Shown here one piece after another: positions 36,141 to 44,660 of a stretch of 64,000 nt of DNA (the first letter of the stretch is position 1; the number at the start of each line of letters is the position of its first letter). A program made the position numbers and the translations under genes. Source of the DNA: Planctomycetota bacterium (lineage in GTDB: Bacteria > Planctomycetota > PLA2); the NCBI GenBank assembly GCA_021776785.1, contig JAJFFF010000049.1, positions 62,001-126,000 of the forward strand, in the 5' to 3' direction. Under the pieces are notes generated by a model. The model did not search any database. It saw only the letters and a list, made by a program, of their open reading frames with translations, and was not told the origin of the DNA.

Positions 36141-37925
36141 ATGAGTGTTTGGATTGTGGGATGGCTTCTTCTGGCGCCCGCAGCAGACCACGCGGAAGAG
36201 GCCTACCGAACTGCGATCGAGGCGAAGAGCTGGGAGCGCGCCGAGTCCGCCGCCCAGACCCTAGTCAAAGCGGACGCTGCGCGCGCGGCCGATTTTTTGT
36301 CCGGCGAGTATCTCCTCGCTCACGAGCGGGCGCACCAGCTTCTGTTGGTGCGCGTGCTGCTTTCCTTTGCCTGGAGCGGGCTCGAGGAATTCGCGGAGGA
36401 AGAATCGCTGTCGGACGACCCGACCATCAGCGCGCTGGCGGCGCGCACACTCTTGAAACTCAAGCCGGAGAAGGCGTCGACGTTGGTGATCGAATCCACC
36501 GATCCCGGCGTGCGACTGGCCGCGCTCCGCGTCCTCGTCAACAGAGACCCGAAGCGCGCGATGGCCTTTGCGATCCGGGCGTTGGAAACGGCACGCGATC
36601 CGAAATTGCGAGCGGTTGCGTACGACCTGGTGGCCACGCATGGGGACGGCGACGCGGCGCGACGCCTCGTTCTTGTGTGCGGCCAAGCGCCACGGGACGA
36701 AAAGGAGCGTGCGGTGCAAGCGCTCGGACGCATGCCGATCAAAGCCATCGCCAGCTTAGGTCAAATGAATGCCGGGCGCGAAGCGCGCTTGTTGGCGGCG
36801 CGCGTAATCCTGGCGCGTGCTTCGGAGCCGTTGCGGACTTCGTTGCAACATCTGCGCGACGATCGCGATCCGCGCATCGCTCTGGTGGCCAAGGTTGGCC
36901 TGCAACGCCTCGCCGGCGGCAAGCCGCCCAACTATGTCGTCCAATACGTTTCGAGTGCGAAGGACACCGACGCGAAGCTGGCGCTCTACAAAACGGTGGT
37001 CGGCGCCAACGTCCGCGACCCCGAGTTGGCGCGCGCGCTTTCGACTCACATCCGTAAGGGGTCCAACCTCGAACGCATCCACGCGGCGGAAGCGTTCGGC
37101 GTCGCGGGCGGTCCGATCGCGATCCCGATGCTGCGTGCGATGCTCGCGACCAAACGGCCGTGGGTGTTGTCGGTGGCGGCGGCGCGCGGGTTGGCGGCCA
37201 CGCGTGCGCGCGGCGCGATCCCGGTCCTCATTCGCGAGCTCAAAACGCGCAGCGGCCGCGTGCAGCATGAGATTCTCGGTGCGTTGTTTTCACTGACCGG
37301 CGTGGACTTCGGTCACGTCGTCCCGAACTGGGAGAAGTGGTGGAAAGAATACGGCCGGTCGTTTCGCGTCTCGCCCGTGCCGGCGCGGAAAAAGGGCAAG
37401 TCCGGAACCGAATCGCGCTATGCCTTTTACGGCATCCCGCTCCACTCCGACGCCGTTGCGTTCGTGTGCGACATCTCGGGCAGCATGGAGGGCGCGCCGC
37501 TCGCCACGCTCAAAAAGCAGTTGCTGGCCGTGCTGAAATCGTTCCCGCCCACCGGACGGTTCAACATCATCTGTTTTGAGTCCAACGTCACTTCGTGGGC
37601 CAGCGGACTACGCAACGCGGGCGACAAGGCCAAGAGTTCGGCGCGCGGATTCGTCGATGCGATGGCGACCAGGGGCGCCACCAATCTCTGGGGCGGGCTG
37701 ATGCGCGCGTTCTCCGACGACGCAGCCGACACGATTGTGTTGCTCAGTGACGGTTCGCCGTCGGGCGGAAAGATCACCGACCCGGCGCAGATCACCTCCA
37801 CGTTTCTCAAGCGCAACAAGGAGCGCATGGTGCGCGTCCACGTGATCTGTATCGGGTGGGACCAGCCGCAGCTGCGCCGTCTGGCGGAGAAGACCGGCGG
37901 CACATACGTCGTGAAGAAGCGCTAG
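36141..37925 (+). CDS. Exported HEAT-repeat protein with C-terminal VWA domain
   Basis: 594 residues. A short hydrophobic start (MSVWIVGWLLLAPAADHA) suggests export or anchoring. Residues about 50-390 are HEAT repeats (for example PTISALAARTLLKLKPEKAS, DPGVRLAALRVLVNRDP, RIHAAEAFGVAGGPIAIPML). The C-terminus is a von Willebrand factor A domain with a full MIDAS: D444-x-S-x-S448 (DISGSMEG), T514 (RGATNLWGG) and D537 (LLSDGSPSGG). It should bind a metal ion and a partner protein. This fusion is frequent in planctomycetes. Start ATG 36141. Confidence 0.9.
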   Translation: MSVWIVGWLLLAPAADHAEEAYRTAIEAKSWERAESAAQTLVKADAARAADFLSGEYLLAHERAHQLLLVRVLLSFAWSGLEEFAEEESLSDDPTISALAARTLLKLKPEKASTLVIESTDPGVRLAALRVLVNRDPKRAMAFAIRALETARDPKLRAVAYDLVATHGDGDAARRLVLVCGQAPRDEKERAVQALGRMPIKAIASLGQMNAGREARLLAARVILARASEPLRTSLQHLRDDRDPRIALVAKVGLQRLAGGKPPNYVVQYVSSAKDTDAKLALYKTVVGANVRDPELARALSTHIRKGSNLERIHAAEAFGVAGGPIAIPMLRAMLATKRPWVLSVAAARGLAATRARGAIPVLIRELKTRSGRVQHEILGALFSLTGVDFGHVVPNWEKWWKEYGRSFRVSPVPARKKGKSGTESRYAFYGIPLHSDAVAFVCDISGSMEGAPLATLKKQLLAVLKSFPPTGRFNIICFESNVTSWASGLRNAGDKAKSSARGFVDAMATRGATNLWGGLMRAFSDDAADTIVLLSDGSPSGGKITDPAQITSTFLKRNKERMVRVHVICIGWDQPQLRRLAEKTGGTYVVKKR

Positions 37926-37929
37926 CGCG

Positions 37930-39330
37930 TTATCTCACGGAGCGCGCGAACACGACCACGTCGGGAAACGAGAGCGTGACACGGTTCACGACCGCGAGCA
38001 CTTCTTGCCATCGCATGGCGCCGTCGCACACGATTCTGAGGATGCTCCCACTGAACTCCGCTTTAAAGGCGGGAACCGGATCTTTGTCGCCAATGGCTAT
38101 GCCGGCGCTCGTCGCCTTTACGTCGATGGCACCCGACAGTGGTTTTTTCGGTTCGAGTCCGGGAATGTGAACCACGGCTTCGCCCGGACTCGGGGGGCGC
38201 GGGATGGCGCTGCTCGGCAGGATGCCGAACGACGCCAGGTCAGCGGGCGCATGGGAGGCGTCGGGGGCGAGACTGACCGCTAACCCGTAGCTATTGACGT
38301 CCTCTTGTTCCAACCAGAGCAATAGCCCGCGCACGGCAGCCCACGGGGCGTCCTTATCGATCCGAAGCTTCGCCGCCATCGCGAAGCTCGGTATGTCGCT
38401 GGCCACTTCGGAGAGCAACTTACGAAGATCAACCTCGTCGATCCACTGGTCGCGGTACATGAGTTTGCCACGCCCATCCATTTCGATCAGAACGGCGTGC
38501 GAAGTTCGGTCCGAGACCATTTGGAGCGACGCCGTAAAGGGCAACGCGACGCGCGCGGATCGATGGAAGCGCTCCGTCGCCGATTTCACAAGCGTCACGG
38601 GGTCGATCATCGTGCGCCACGCGGGAGCGCGAAGCGTCCGCTGGCGCGCTACCCACGGATGTGGAGTAACCGTACCGATCGCCGGGATGTGGCCCTCTTG
38701 GGCAAACACATCGAGTGCGGACACCACAGCTTCCATGGGAGCATCGCTTGACCCAAAGACCGCGGCGCTCTTGCGCTCGGACTCCACTAGGCCCGCTATC
38801 GCTTCGCGATGGTCGGTGGCTTGCGCGCTCTTGTTTTTCCCCGACGGAATGAGGTGGAACCGGCAGTCCTTCGCTGGGCGGACTCCTTGAGACTCGAACC
38901 CGTTGCCCGTGCTGACGAGCATGGCAACCACGCCACGAGTGATGTCAATGTCGTCACAGGTATAGGGGAGGACGGCGTCGTGCCATCCCGTGCGAACCGC
39001 AAGATAGATTTTGCGCGCCGGTGACATCAGCGTGGACGCGATGTATTGCGTATTCAGAAACGAAGCGCGGCGATCGGCGCACAGCAAGATGGTCGCGTCC
39101 GGCTCGTCCAGTAACCGTTCGCGGAGCTCCGCGATCGAGACCTGCTCGTCTTTGCAGTACACCTGCCCGTTCGCGGTCAAGTGAATCGCGAGCCAGCCGG
39201 TCGCGTCCAGAACCTCGCCGGACTCGGCCTCGGGTATTTCCACCATCGTGTCGATGTTCATGCCGGAACGGAGAAACAACACGATTCCCGCGATCGCGAC
39301 TCCGAAGATCGCCCACTTCCAACGCTTCAT
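37930..39330 (-). CDS. Membrane-anchored protein with tandem ExbD/TolR-like periplasmic domains
   Basis: 466 residues. An N-terminal anchor (WAIFGVAIAGIVLFL) is followed by ExbD-like units: the first has GWLAIHLTANGQVYCKDEQV, SIAELRERL and TILLCADRRASFLNTQYIAS (about 45-115); a second, from about 275, has TSHAVLIEMDGRGKLMYRDQ, VDLRKLLSEVASD and FAMAAKLRIDKDAPWAAVRG; a third (C-terminal, SAGIAIGDKDPVPAF...EVLAVVNRV) is weak. ExbD normally has one such domain and works with ExbB/TolQ; no exbB lies here, so its job is unclear. Convergent with the HEAT-VWA gene, 4 bp apart. Confidence 0.65.
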   Translation of the reverse strand: MKRWKWAIFGVAIAGIVLFLRSGMNIDTMVEIPEAESGEVLDATGWLAIHLTANGQVYCKDEQVSIAELRERLLDEPDATILLCADRRASFLNTQYIASTLMSPARKIYLAVRTGWHDAVLPYTCDDIDITRGVVAMLVSTGNGFESQGVRPAKDCRFHLIPSGKNKSAQATDHREAIAGLVESERKSAAVFGSSDAPMEAVVSALDVFAQEGHIPAIGTVTPHPWVARQRTLRAPAWRTMIDPVTLVKSATERFHRSARVALPFTASLQMVSDRTSHAVLIEMDGRGKLMYRDQWIDEVDLRKLLSEVASDIPSFAMAAKLRIDKDAPWAAVRGLLLWLEQEDVNSYGLAVSLAPDASHAPADLASFGILPSSAIPRPPSPGEAVVHIPGLEPKKPLSGAIDVKATSAGIAIGDKDPVPAFKAEFSGSILRIVCDGAMRWQEVLAVVNRVTLSFPDVVVFARSVR

Positions 39331-39383
39331 CGCTGCATCGTAGCAATCCCAGATCGCGCCCGTGTCACGCTATAGTGACGCGC

Positions 39384-40184
39384 ATGCGTTTGTTGGTGAC
39401 CGGGGACCAGGGGGCCGTTGGTCGTGCCGTTGTGCCTTGCTTGCGCCACACCGGCCACGAGATCGTCGGTTTTGATCTGCTGGATGGCTGTGATGTTCGT
39501 GATCGAAAGGCGCTTGCGGAAGCGGCACGCGGCTGTGACGCCGTCGTCCATCTCGCGGCGCTCCTGGACGGTTCTGACGACGCTATCTTTCACACCAACG
39601 TGTCCGGCGCTTGGAGTGTGTTGCAAGCAGCGCGTCAACACGGCCTCGCGCGCGTCGTCGTGCTCAGCAGCGCGAACGCCATGGGTCTGTTCATGGGCCA
39701 GGGCATACCGGACTATCTCCCGCTCGATGAGGATCATCCGTGCCGGCCGCGCACGGCCTACGGCGTCTCGAAGTACTTGGTCGAAGAGATGTGTCGCGGC
39801 GTCGAGGTGCCCACGATTTGTCTGCGCGCGCCCGGTGTGTTTCGCTCAGAGACGTATGCGCGCATCAAGGAGGCGCGGCGCGCGGACGCTTCGTTTGAGT
39901 GGTCTCCGTACTGGGAGTACGGCGCGTTTCTCGACGAGCGCGATCTCGCGGCGGCGGTTTTGTGTGCTCTCTCCTGCCCCGCGCCGGCGCATGATTCGTT
40001 GCTGCTTTGCGCATCCGACATCAGTTCGCAGTCCAAGACGGCGTTGGGGCTCAAACAGCAGATTCTCCCCGAGGTCGAGTGGCGCGGCGGCGATGCGTTT
40101 GTTGCCGAACCGTATCGGGCGCTCGTTGACACGACCCGCGCACGGACCGTCTTGAACTGGACGCCACGCCACACGTGGCGTTAA
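39384..40184 (+). CDS. NAD-dependent epimerase/dehydratase (extended SDR)
   Basis: 266 residues. Rossmann nucleotide-binding motif VTGDQGAVGRAV (G-x-x-G-x-x-G, 5-16), Ser/Tyr/Lys catalytic set (Ser95-96 in VVLSSANAM, Tyr126-x3-Lys130 in TAYGVSKYL), and the C-terminal substrate loop ICLRAPGVF. Acts on NDP-sugars or similar; the exact substrate cannot be read. Start ATG 39384. Its stop overlaps the stop of the opposite-strand esterase (shared TTAA). Confidence 0.9.
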   Translation: MRLLVTGDQGAVGRAVVPCLRHTGHEIVGFDLLDGCDVRDRKALAEAARGCDAVVHLAALLDGSDDAIFHTNVSGAWSVLQAARQHGLARVVVLSSANAMGLFMGQGIPDYLPLDEDHPCRPRTAYGVSKYLVEEMCRGVEVPTICLRAPGVFRSETYARIKEARRADASFEWSPYWEYGAFLDERDLAAAVLCALSCPAPAHDSLLLCASDISSQSKTALGLKQQILPEVEWRGGDAFVAEPYRALVDTTRARTVLNWTPRHTWR

Positions 40185-41215
40185 GACCGCTGTTGCTTGT
40201 CGGACAGCCGGCGGATGCGGCCGGAGAAAAACTGAATCGGGAGGTGGCAGCGTTCGGCCCACGAGCGCTCGGAGTGCGTGGCGTTGGGGAACGCGCAGTG
40301 AATGAAGTCACGGCCGAACACGAAGCCGCGGCTGACGAGCAGCGCGGCCATCGACAGCGTTACGTCGTAGTTGTCGCCGGGCCACCCACTGTCTAAGTAG
40401 ATCATGAGCTTGCGGCGGGGCTCCAACGGGTCGTTGGCGACGCGATCAAAGAGATCGTCGTGGAGATGAAACGTGGTCGAAAGACACGCCGCGTTGCCGA
40501 ACACGTCCGGCCAGCGCCACGCTAAGTAAAACGAAACGACGCCGCCTAGCGATGACCCCATCACACCGGTGTTCGCCGGTCCGTCCAAGGTGCGGTAGCG
40601 CGCGTCCACCCACGGCTTGACTTCGTTCACGATCGTCTCGCCATACGCTTCGTAACCCGGCTCGGTGTACTCCGCCTGGCGCTTGCTCGTGTGGATGCCG
40701 ACGACGATCGTGCGCCGGATCAAGTTCATCGCATCGAGCTGATTCATCGTGCTGTCGATGCCCCAGTCCGAACCGGTAAAGCTCTCCTCGGGAATGAACA
40801 GGTTCTTCCCGTCGTGCATGTACAGGACGGGGTAGCGGCGGAGCGTGTTCTCGTCGTATCCGGCCGGCAAATAGATCCGGACGCGCCGTGGCTCGTCCAA
40901 CGACGACGGAATCTCCATCGGCCTCGTGACGCGCCCCACGCCCCGCGAATAAAAGTGCGGCCGCACGTTGACGGGTCCTTGCCCGCGCGGCAAGAGAAAC
41001 TCGTTGGTTCCGTTCGCCCAACGCACCTGGTCGCCGTCGATCAAACAAGGCTTGAACTGAATCACCGGACGATCGGCATCCAGCTCGAACTCATGGAGCG
41101 TCCGCGCCTGCGAAACGCTGGTCGGCTCGATGTCTTGGTCCCAATCCGCATCGGTACGAAGCACCATGCGCCCCTGCTCCAGTGGATACGTCACGCGAAT
41201 ACGAACGGCGGCCAT
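40181..41215 (-). CDS. Putative esterase (alpha/beta hydrolase, Fes/EsteraseD type)
   Basis: 344 residues. An N-terminal beta-rich region (1-95) resembles a carbohydrate-binding or Fes-type entry domain, then an esterase fold: RRVRIYLPAGYDE, YPVLYMHDGKNLF, nucleophile elbow GSSLGG (Ser222), Asp in YLDSGWPGDNYD, His in NATHSERSW. The natural ester is unknown. The start at 41215 has AGG 9 nt upstream and lies 7 nt behind the cupin gene stop. It is the last gene of a six-gene minus-strand run. Confidence 0.88.
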   Translation of the reverse strand: MAAVRIRVTYPLEQGRMVLRTDADWDQDIEPTSVSQARTLHEFELDADRPVIQFKPCLIDGDQVRWANGTNEFLLPRGQGPVNVRPHFYSRGVGRVTRPMEIPSSLDEPRRVRIYLPAGYDENTLRRYPVLYMHDGKNLFIPEESFTGSDWGIDSTMNQLDAMNLIRRTIVVGIHTSKRQAEYTEPGYEAYGETIVNEVKPWVDARYRTLDGPANTGVMGSSLGGVVSFYLAWRWPDVFGNAACLSTTFHLHDDLFDRVANDPLEPRRKLMIYLDSGWPGDNYDVTLSMAALLVSRGFVFGRDFIHCAFPNATHSERSWAERCHLPIQFFSGRIRRLSDKQQRS

Positions 41216-41222
41216 CAATCGC

Positions 41223-41591
41223 CTACGCGTCGCCGGTCGGGATGACACCCGCACCTTCGGCCATCAAAATCACCGTCCGCACCGGCGCGCGCGTTTTGTG
41301 CCGCACGCCCTTCGGTACAACGAAACCTTGTCCCGGCTTGAGCTCGACGCTGCGGTCCCCGAGGTCGATGATCCAAAGTCCTTCCAGCACGTAGAAGAAC
41401 TCGTCTTCGTTGTCGTGGTGGTGCCAGTGGAACTCGCCATGGACAACCCCTAAGCGCACCACGCAGTCGTTGACCTGACAAAGAGTTTGGTTAAACCACG
41501 GCTCGACGCTTTGCGCGAGCGCGCCGATGTCGATGCGCTCCAGCGGAGCATACGCGACATCGGTGCGGATGTTGTAGGGCCCTTCGCTCAT
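41223..41591 (-). CDS. Small cupin-domain protein
   Basis: 122 residues, one cupin barrel. Metal motif 1: HWHHHDNEDEFFYVLEG (H57, H59, E64), motif 2: GQGFVVPKGVRHKTRAP. Such proteins bind a divalent metal and may be isomerases, dioxygenases or binding proteins; this one cannot be assigned further. Start ATG 41591. It lies within the tight minus-strand run between a GNAT gene and an esterase gene (7-nt gaps). Confidence 0.9.
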   Translation of the reverse strand: MSEGPYNIRTDVAYAPLERIDIGALAQSVEPWFNQTLCQVNDCVVRLGVVHGEFHWHHHDNEDEFFYVLEGLWIIDLGDRSVELKPGQGFVVPKGVRHKTRAPVRTVILMAEGAGVIPTGDA

Positions 41592-41598
41592 CCCCGCA

Positions 41599-42069
41599 TC
41601 ATACGATCCGACGCTTCAAAACGACGACGCGCGGATCGTCGTCGCCGTCTTGCGCTACGAACCCGAGGCTGGCGTAGAACGACGGCGCGACGGGATTGGT
41701 GCGGCGGATCGTCGCGCGCAATGCGGTGAATCCATGGTGCCGCGCGGCCGCGCACGTCTCGCGAAAGAGCGCGCGTCCGACACCGCGGCGATGCGCGTCG
41801 AGGCGGACGAACGTGCCGATCTCCCCCACGCTCGGATCGGGTGTGGGCAAGACCTCCTGGATACCCAGGACCAAACGCGGCGCGGCCGACCACGCCCCGA
41901 GGTAAATCGCGCGCTCGTGTAGCGACTGGATAAACCCGCGTTGGTTGGCTGGCGTCGCCGGCTTCGTCATCGCGGTGTAGATACCCGCGGCGATGATCGG
42001 TTGCAGCAGTGCGGCGATCGCCGCGGCGTCGCGTTCCTGAATCGGCGCGATCGAGACCTCGCTCGCCAT
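41599..42069 (-). CDS. GNAT-family N-acetyltransferase
   Basis: 156 residues. CoA-binding motif A RLDAHRRGVGRALFRE (R/Q-x-x-G-x-G/A), followed by ALRATIRRTNPVAPSFYASL and GF, the motif B pattern. Substrate unknown. Start ATG 42069. Second-last block of the run: 4 nt from DUF2007 upstream and 7 nt from the cupin gene downstream. Confidence 0.88.
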   Translation of the reverse strand: MASEVSIAPIQERDAAAIAALLQPIIAAGIYTAMTKPATPANQRGFIQSLHERAIYLGAWSAAPRLVLGIQEVLPTPDPSVGEIGTFVRLDAHRRGVGRALFRETCAAARHHGFTALRATIRRTNPVAPSFYASLGFVAQDGDDDPRVVVLKRRIV

Positions 42070-42073
42070 GGCG

Positions 42074-42301
42074 CTACTCGTCCGCAGGGCGATGCAGATC
42101 CGCTAAGACCTGGCGGGCCAGTTCGAGCTGCTCTTCCGGCACTTCGATCCAGGGCGGCGGCCCAAATCCCAAGACGGCTTCCGTCATCACATCCGCGCGG
42201 CCCTTGCTCTTGATCCGTGCGTCGATCTCGGCGTTTTGCAGCGCGCCGATCATGAGGTGCGCCTGCTGCACGTCTTGGGCGTGGCACAACAAGACATGCA
42301 T
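42074..42301 (-). CDS. DUF2007-like small protein
   Basis: 75 residues from ATG 42301 (a GTG 12 nt upstream would overlap the previous gene). It matches the short DUF2007 signal-transducing fold: a start like VLLCHAQDVQQAHLMIGALQ, the middle NAEIDARIKSKG, and the closing PWIEVPEEQLELARQVLAD. Function unknown; usually a ligand-binding domain fused to or next to other genes. Two nt lie between it and the stop of the dioxygenase gene. Confidence 0.8.
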   Translation of the reverse strand: MHVLLCHAQDVQQAHLMIGALQNAEIDARIKSKGRADVMTEAVLGFGPPPWIEVPEEQLELARQVLADLHRPADE

Positions 42302-42303
42302 CG

Positions 42304-43080
42304 TTATTCCCACCGCGCGCGAAAGATCTGCCGCTCTGCGTCCACGGGTGTTTTGTCCATCTCCAAGTAGTGCGACCCGGCCTTGTCGGAAAAGAACGTA
42401 AACACGTCGAGCAATCGCGCGCCTTTTTTGCCCGCGACGACTTCGTGGATGTTGTCGCGCGAACGCGACAGCGTGGATGCTCTCCCGGGCTCAATGCGCA
42501 AGCTCTGCGTCGCCCGAATCTCGAACTCTTTGCCCTTCTTGGGGATGCCCTTGCTCCCGTGAAGGTCGAAGTTGCGAATCGCCGCTTCGCCTTGCGTGCC
42601 GAACAGCACGCCGTTGTAGTGGCGATGATCGTGGAGGCGGATCACCGCGCCGGGCTGCATGTCGATTTGATAGATCACAAGCGGTCGCACGCGCTCCAAC
42701 GCCTGCATGGCGTACTTTTGCTTGCCGGACGACGGCTTGTCGGGCAGAGGCGTCACCCGCGTGAGCAACGATGCGATCGCGTGCAGATAGGCGTCCTCAT
42801 TGGGATGGTTATCCGCAACCAGTTTTTTCGACAGCGGGCGCAGCTGCTTCACGAGCTGTTGAAACGTGATGTCTTTGAGCGGCCCCTTGCGACGCGGCTT
42901 GCGCTTGGCCTTGTCGGCCCACGCCGCCGGCGCGAGCAGACTCAGCCCCGCGACGGCCGTGAACTGAAAGATCTGCCGGCGCGTGATCGTGACGCCAGGC
43001 TCGATCTCTTCGCCGACAAAGTGATCCGCTTCGACCGCGTGTTCGATCTCATAGACATCGTCGAGGCGCGTGAAGTACAT
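42304..43080 (-). CDS. Cupin thiol dioxygenase-like protein (PCO/ADO family), with Tat signal
   Basis: 258 residues. After a 33-residue hydrophilic leader comes a twin-arginine signal, TRRQIFQFTAVAGLSLLAPA (RR 34-35), so it may be exported folded. The core has the three iron-binding His of cysteine/cysteamine dioxygenases of the PCO/ADO type: VIRLHDHRHYNGVLFG (H150, H152) and RDNIHEVVAG (H212). The enzyme would oxidise a thiol to a sulfinate with O2. Substrate unknown; the long leader before the RR motif is unusual, and a later start is not available with a good signal. It lies 18 nt from the TauE/SafE permease gene. Confidence 0.8.
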   Translation of the reverse strand: MYFTRLDDVYEIEHAVEADHFVGEEIEPGVTITRRQIFQFTAVAGLSLLAPAAWADKAKRKPRRKGPLKDITFQQLVKQLRPLSKKLVADNHPNEDAYLHAIASLLTRVTPLPDKPSSGKQKYAMQALERVRPLVIYQIDMQPGAVIRLHDHRHYNGVLFGTQGEAAIRNFDLHGSKGIPKKGKEFEIRATQSLRIEPGRASTLSRSRDNIHEVVAGKKGARLLDVFTFFSDKAGSHYLEMDKTPVDAERQIFRARWE

Positions 43081-43098
43081 GGCGAGATCGTACCAGTG

Positions 43099-43857
43099 TC
43101 ACGACGACATCGAACGCCCCAACAGCAACACGCCGATCACGATCAGCGCGACACTGACAAGTTGCCGGAAGCGTTCTTCGCTGACATCGATGTGAATGCG
43201 ATGGCCCGTCCACGCGCCGAGCAAGACCGCTGGGCCCACGGCGAGGGCGGACCACAAGCGCTCGGCGGTGAACAATCCGGCAAATGTGTAGGTGCCAAGG
43301 CGCATCAACGTGAGCCCGGAGAACAATGTCAGTAACGTCACGCGAAACGCGCTCTTGGAGATTCCCTGGAGGCGCAGATACACAATCAGCGGCGGACCGG
43401 CGGTTCCAAACAGCGCGCCTAAGACACCCGCGACGGCACCAACGACCGGTGCGCTCCAGCGCGGGACCGACGCTGGACGGAGCAACGGCATGCGCAAAAA
43501 TAGAGCGCCACTTCCGATCAAGAACGCGCCGAGCGCGAGCAGCAAACCGTCCGCGCCGCCCCGTTGCAGGAGCCACGTCCCGAGGGGAACGCCACACGCC
43601 AGACCGATGCCGAGAGCTGCGATTCCCTTCCATCGGATCAGGTGGCGCTGGCGTGCGATGACCACAATCTCGACGGGCAAGTTGATGAGAAGCATCAACA
43701 CAACGACGTCTTGGACGGCGAACCCAAACATCGTGAGCGTGGCGATCGCGATCAGTCCGGCGCCGAATCCGAACAACGCATAGACGAGCTGCGCGACGAA
43801 CAGGACGGCGCACGCCAACGTAAAGTCCAGCGCGCCGTCAAAGATCAGCCGTTCCAT
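43099..43857 (-). CDS. TauE/SafE-family membrane permease
   Basis: 252 residues, about eight membrane helices. Family hallmarks: FGFGAGLIAIATL (first repeat) and GALFGTAGPPLIVYLRLQG (second repeat), with charged loops such as RQRHLIRWKG. TauE/SafE proteins export sulfite, sulfoacetate or other organosulfur anions, or move other small ions. First gene of the six-gene minus-strand run; next to a thiol dioxygenase, which makes an organosulfur role plausible (inference). Start ATG 43857. Confidence 0.88.
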   Translation of the reverse strand: MERLIFDGALDFTLACAVLFVAQLVYALFGFGAGLIAIATLTMFGFAVQDVVVLMLLINLPVEIVVIARQRHLIRWKGIAALGIGLACGVPLGTWLLQRGGADGLLLALGAFLIGSGALFLRMPLLRPASVPRWSAPVVGAVAGVLGALFGTAGPPLIVYLRLQGISKSAFRVTLLTLFSGLTLMRLGTYTFAGLFTAERLWSALAVGPAVLLGAWTGHRIHIDVSEERFRQLVSVALIVIGVLLLGRSMSS

Positions 43858-43898
43858 CGGCCGCGCATCCTAAGGGGATAGAGCCGACAAACGAAACT

Positions 43899-43928
43899 GG
43901 GCTCCGCTGGACCAAGCCAGCGGAGCCC
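43899..43928 (-). terminator. Terminator of the PEP-CTERM gene
   Basis: Minus-strand reading: GGGCTCCGCTGG, loop CTTGGT, CCAGCGGAGCCC (12-bp perfect stem), then AGTTTCGTTTG. It lies 27 bp past the stop of 43956-44498 and 42 bp before the TauE/SafE start. The T-run is weak. Confidence 0.75.
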
Positions 43929-43955
43929 GTTTGCTTTCGCAGAATTCGCAGTTTG

Positions 43956-44498
43956 TTAGGCGAGTTTGCGACGACGACGGTACCAACCGAGGCCGAGCGC
44001 GCCCATGCCGAGCAATGCGAAGGTGGACGGCTCCGGAACCGGGCCGCCGCCTTGACCGTTGCGGTAGTTCAGCGTGACCCTGACGAACGCACTGCTGCGG
44101 AACGCATTCACGCCACTTGAAAGGTCGACAAAGAACTTCACTTGGCCGTTAGCCGTAATGGCGTTCATGAACCCAGGCGTCAAGCCGTACGTCGCGGTGA
44201 ACGAATAGTCGTCCGCACCGTGAAACGTCGTAGTCACTTTCGGGTCGCCGTTGTTTGGGTTGATCCTGGCGATGAAGACGTCGTCCAAGTACACGTCCAA
44301 GAATTCCGTGTGAAAGTTGTAGTCGCCACGACCCGAGACGGTCAGCGACCCGGGCGCACCGAAGCTCGGTCCCGCAGGAGCGAACCAGGTGAAGTTCTGA
44401 CCGGTCGATGTCTGCGGCGCCTGCCGCGTGATCGTGTCGGCGAACGCCGAGGTCGACATTGCAACGATGAGCGCCGCTGCCATTCCAAATAACTTCAT
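43956..44498 (-). CDS. PEP-CTERM sorted exported protein
   Basis: 180 residues. Signal peptide (MKLFGMAAALIVAMSTSAFA) and C-terminal sorting signal PVPEPSTFALLGMGALGLGW plus YRRRRKLA. The beta-rich centre (LTVSGRGDYNFHTEFLDVYL, TTTFHGADDYSFTATYGL, ANGQVKFFVDLSSGVNAFRS) resembles choice-of-anchor or cohesin-like modules found in such proteins. Start ATG 44498 with GAGAG upstream. It has a terminator at its end and is probably expressed alone. Confidence 0.9.
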   Translation of the reverse strand: MKLFGMAAALIVAMSTSAFADTITRQAPQTSTGQNFTWFAPAGPSFGAPGSLTVSGRGDYNFHTEFLDVYLDDVFIARINPNNGDPKVTTTFHGADDYSFTATYGLTPGFMNAITANGQVKFFVDLSSGVNAFRSSAFVRVTLNYRNGQGGGPVPEPSTFALLGMGALGLGWYRRRRKLA

Positions 44499-44660
44499 GG
44501 GATATCTCTCCAAATGCCTGTCCAAAATGAAATCGACGCCGGCCCATCCCCTGGACCGGTGTCAAATAAAATCAACGTGATTCGAACCTGCTTGAGTGAA
44601 AGGCAAGCGGAGTGCCAAAGCGCGCTGAGCGAGGCGAAGAGTTCGTATACTGACCGGCCT

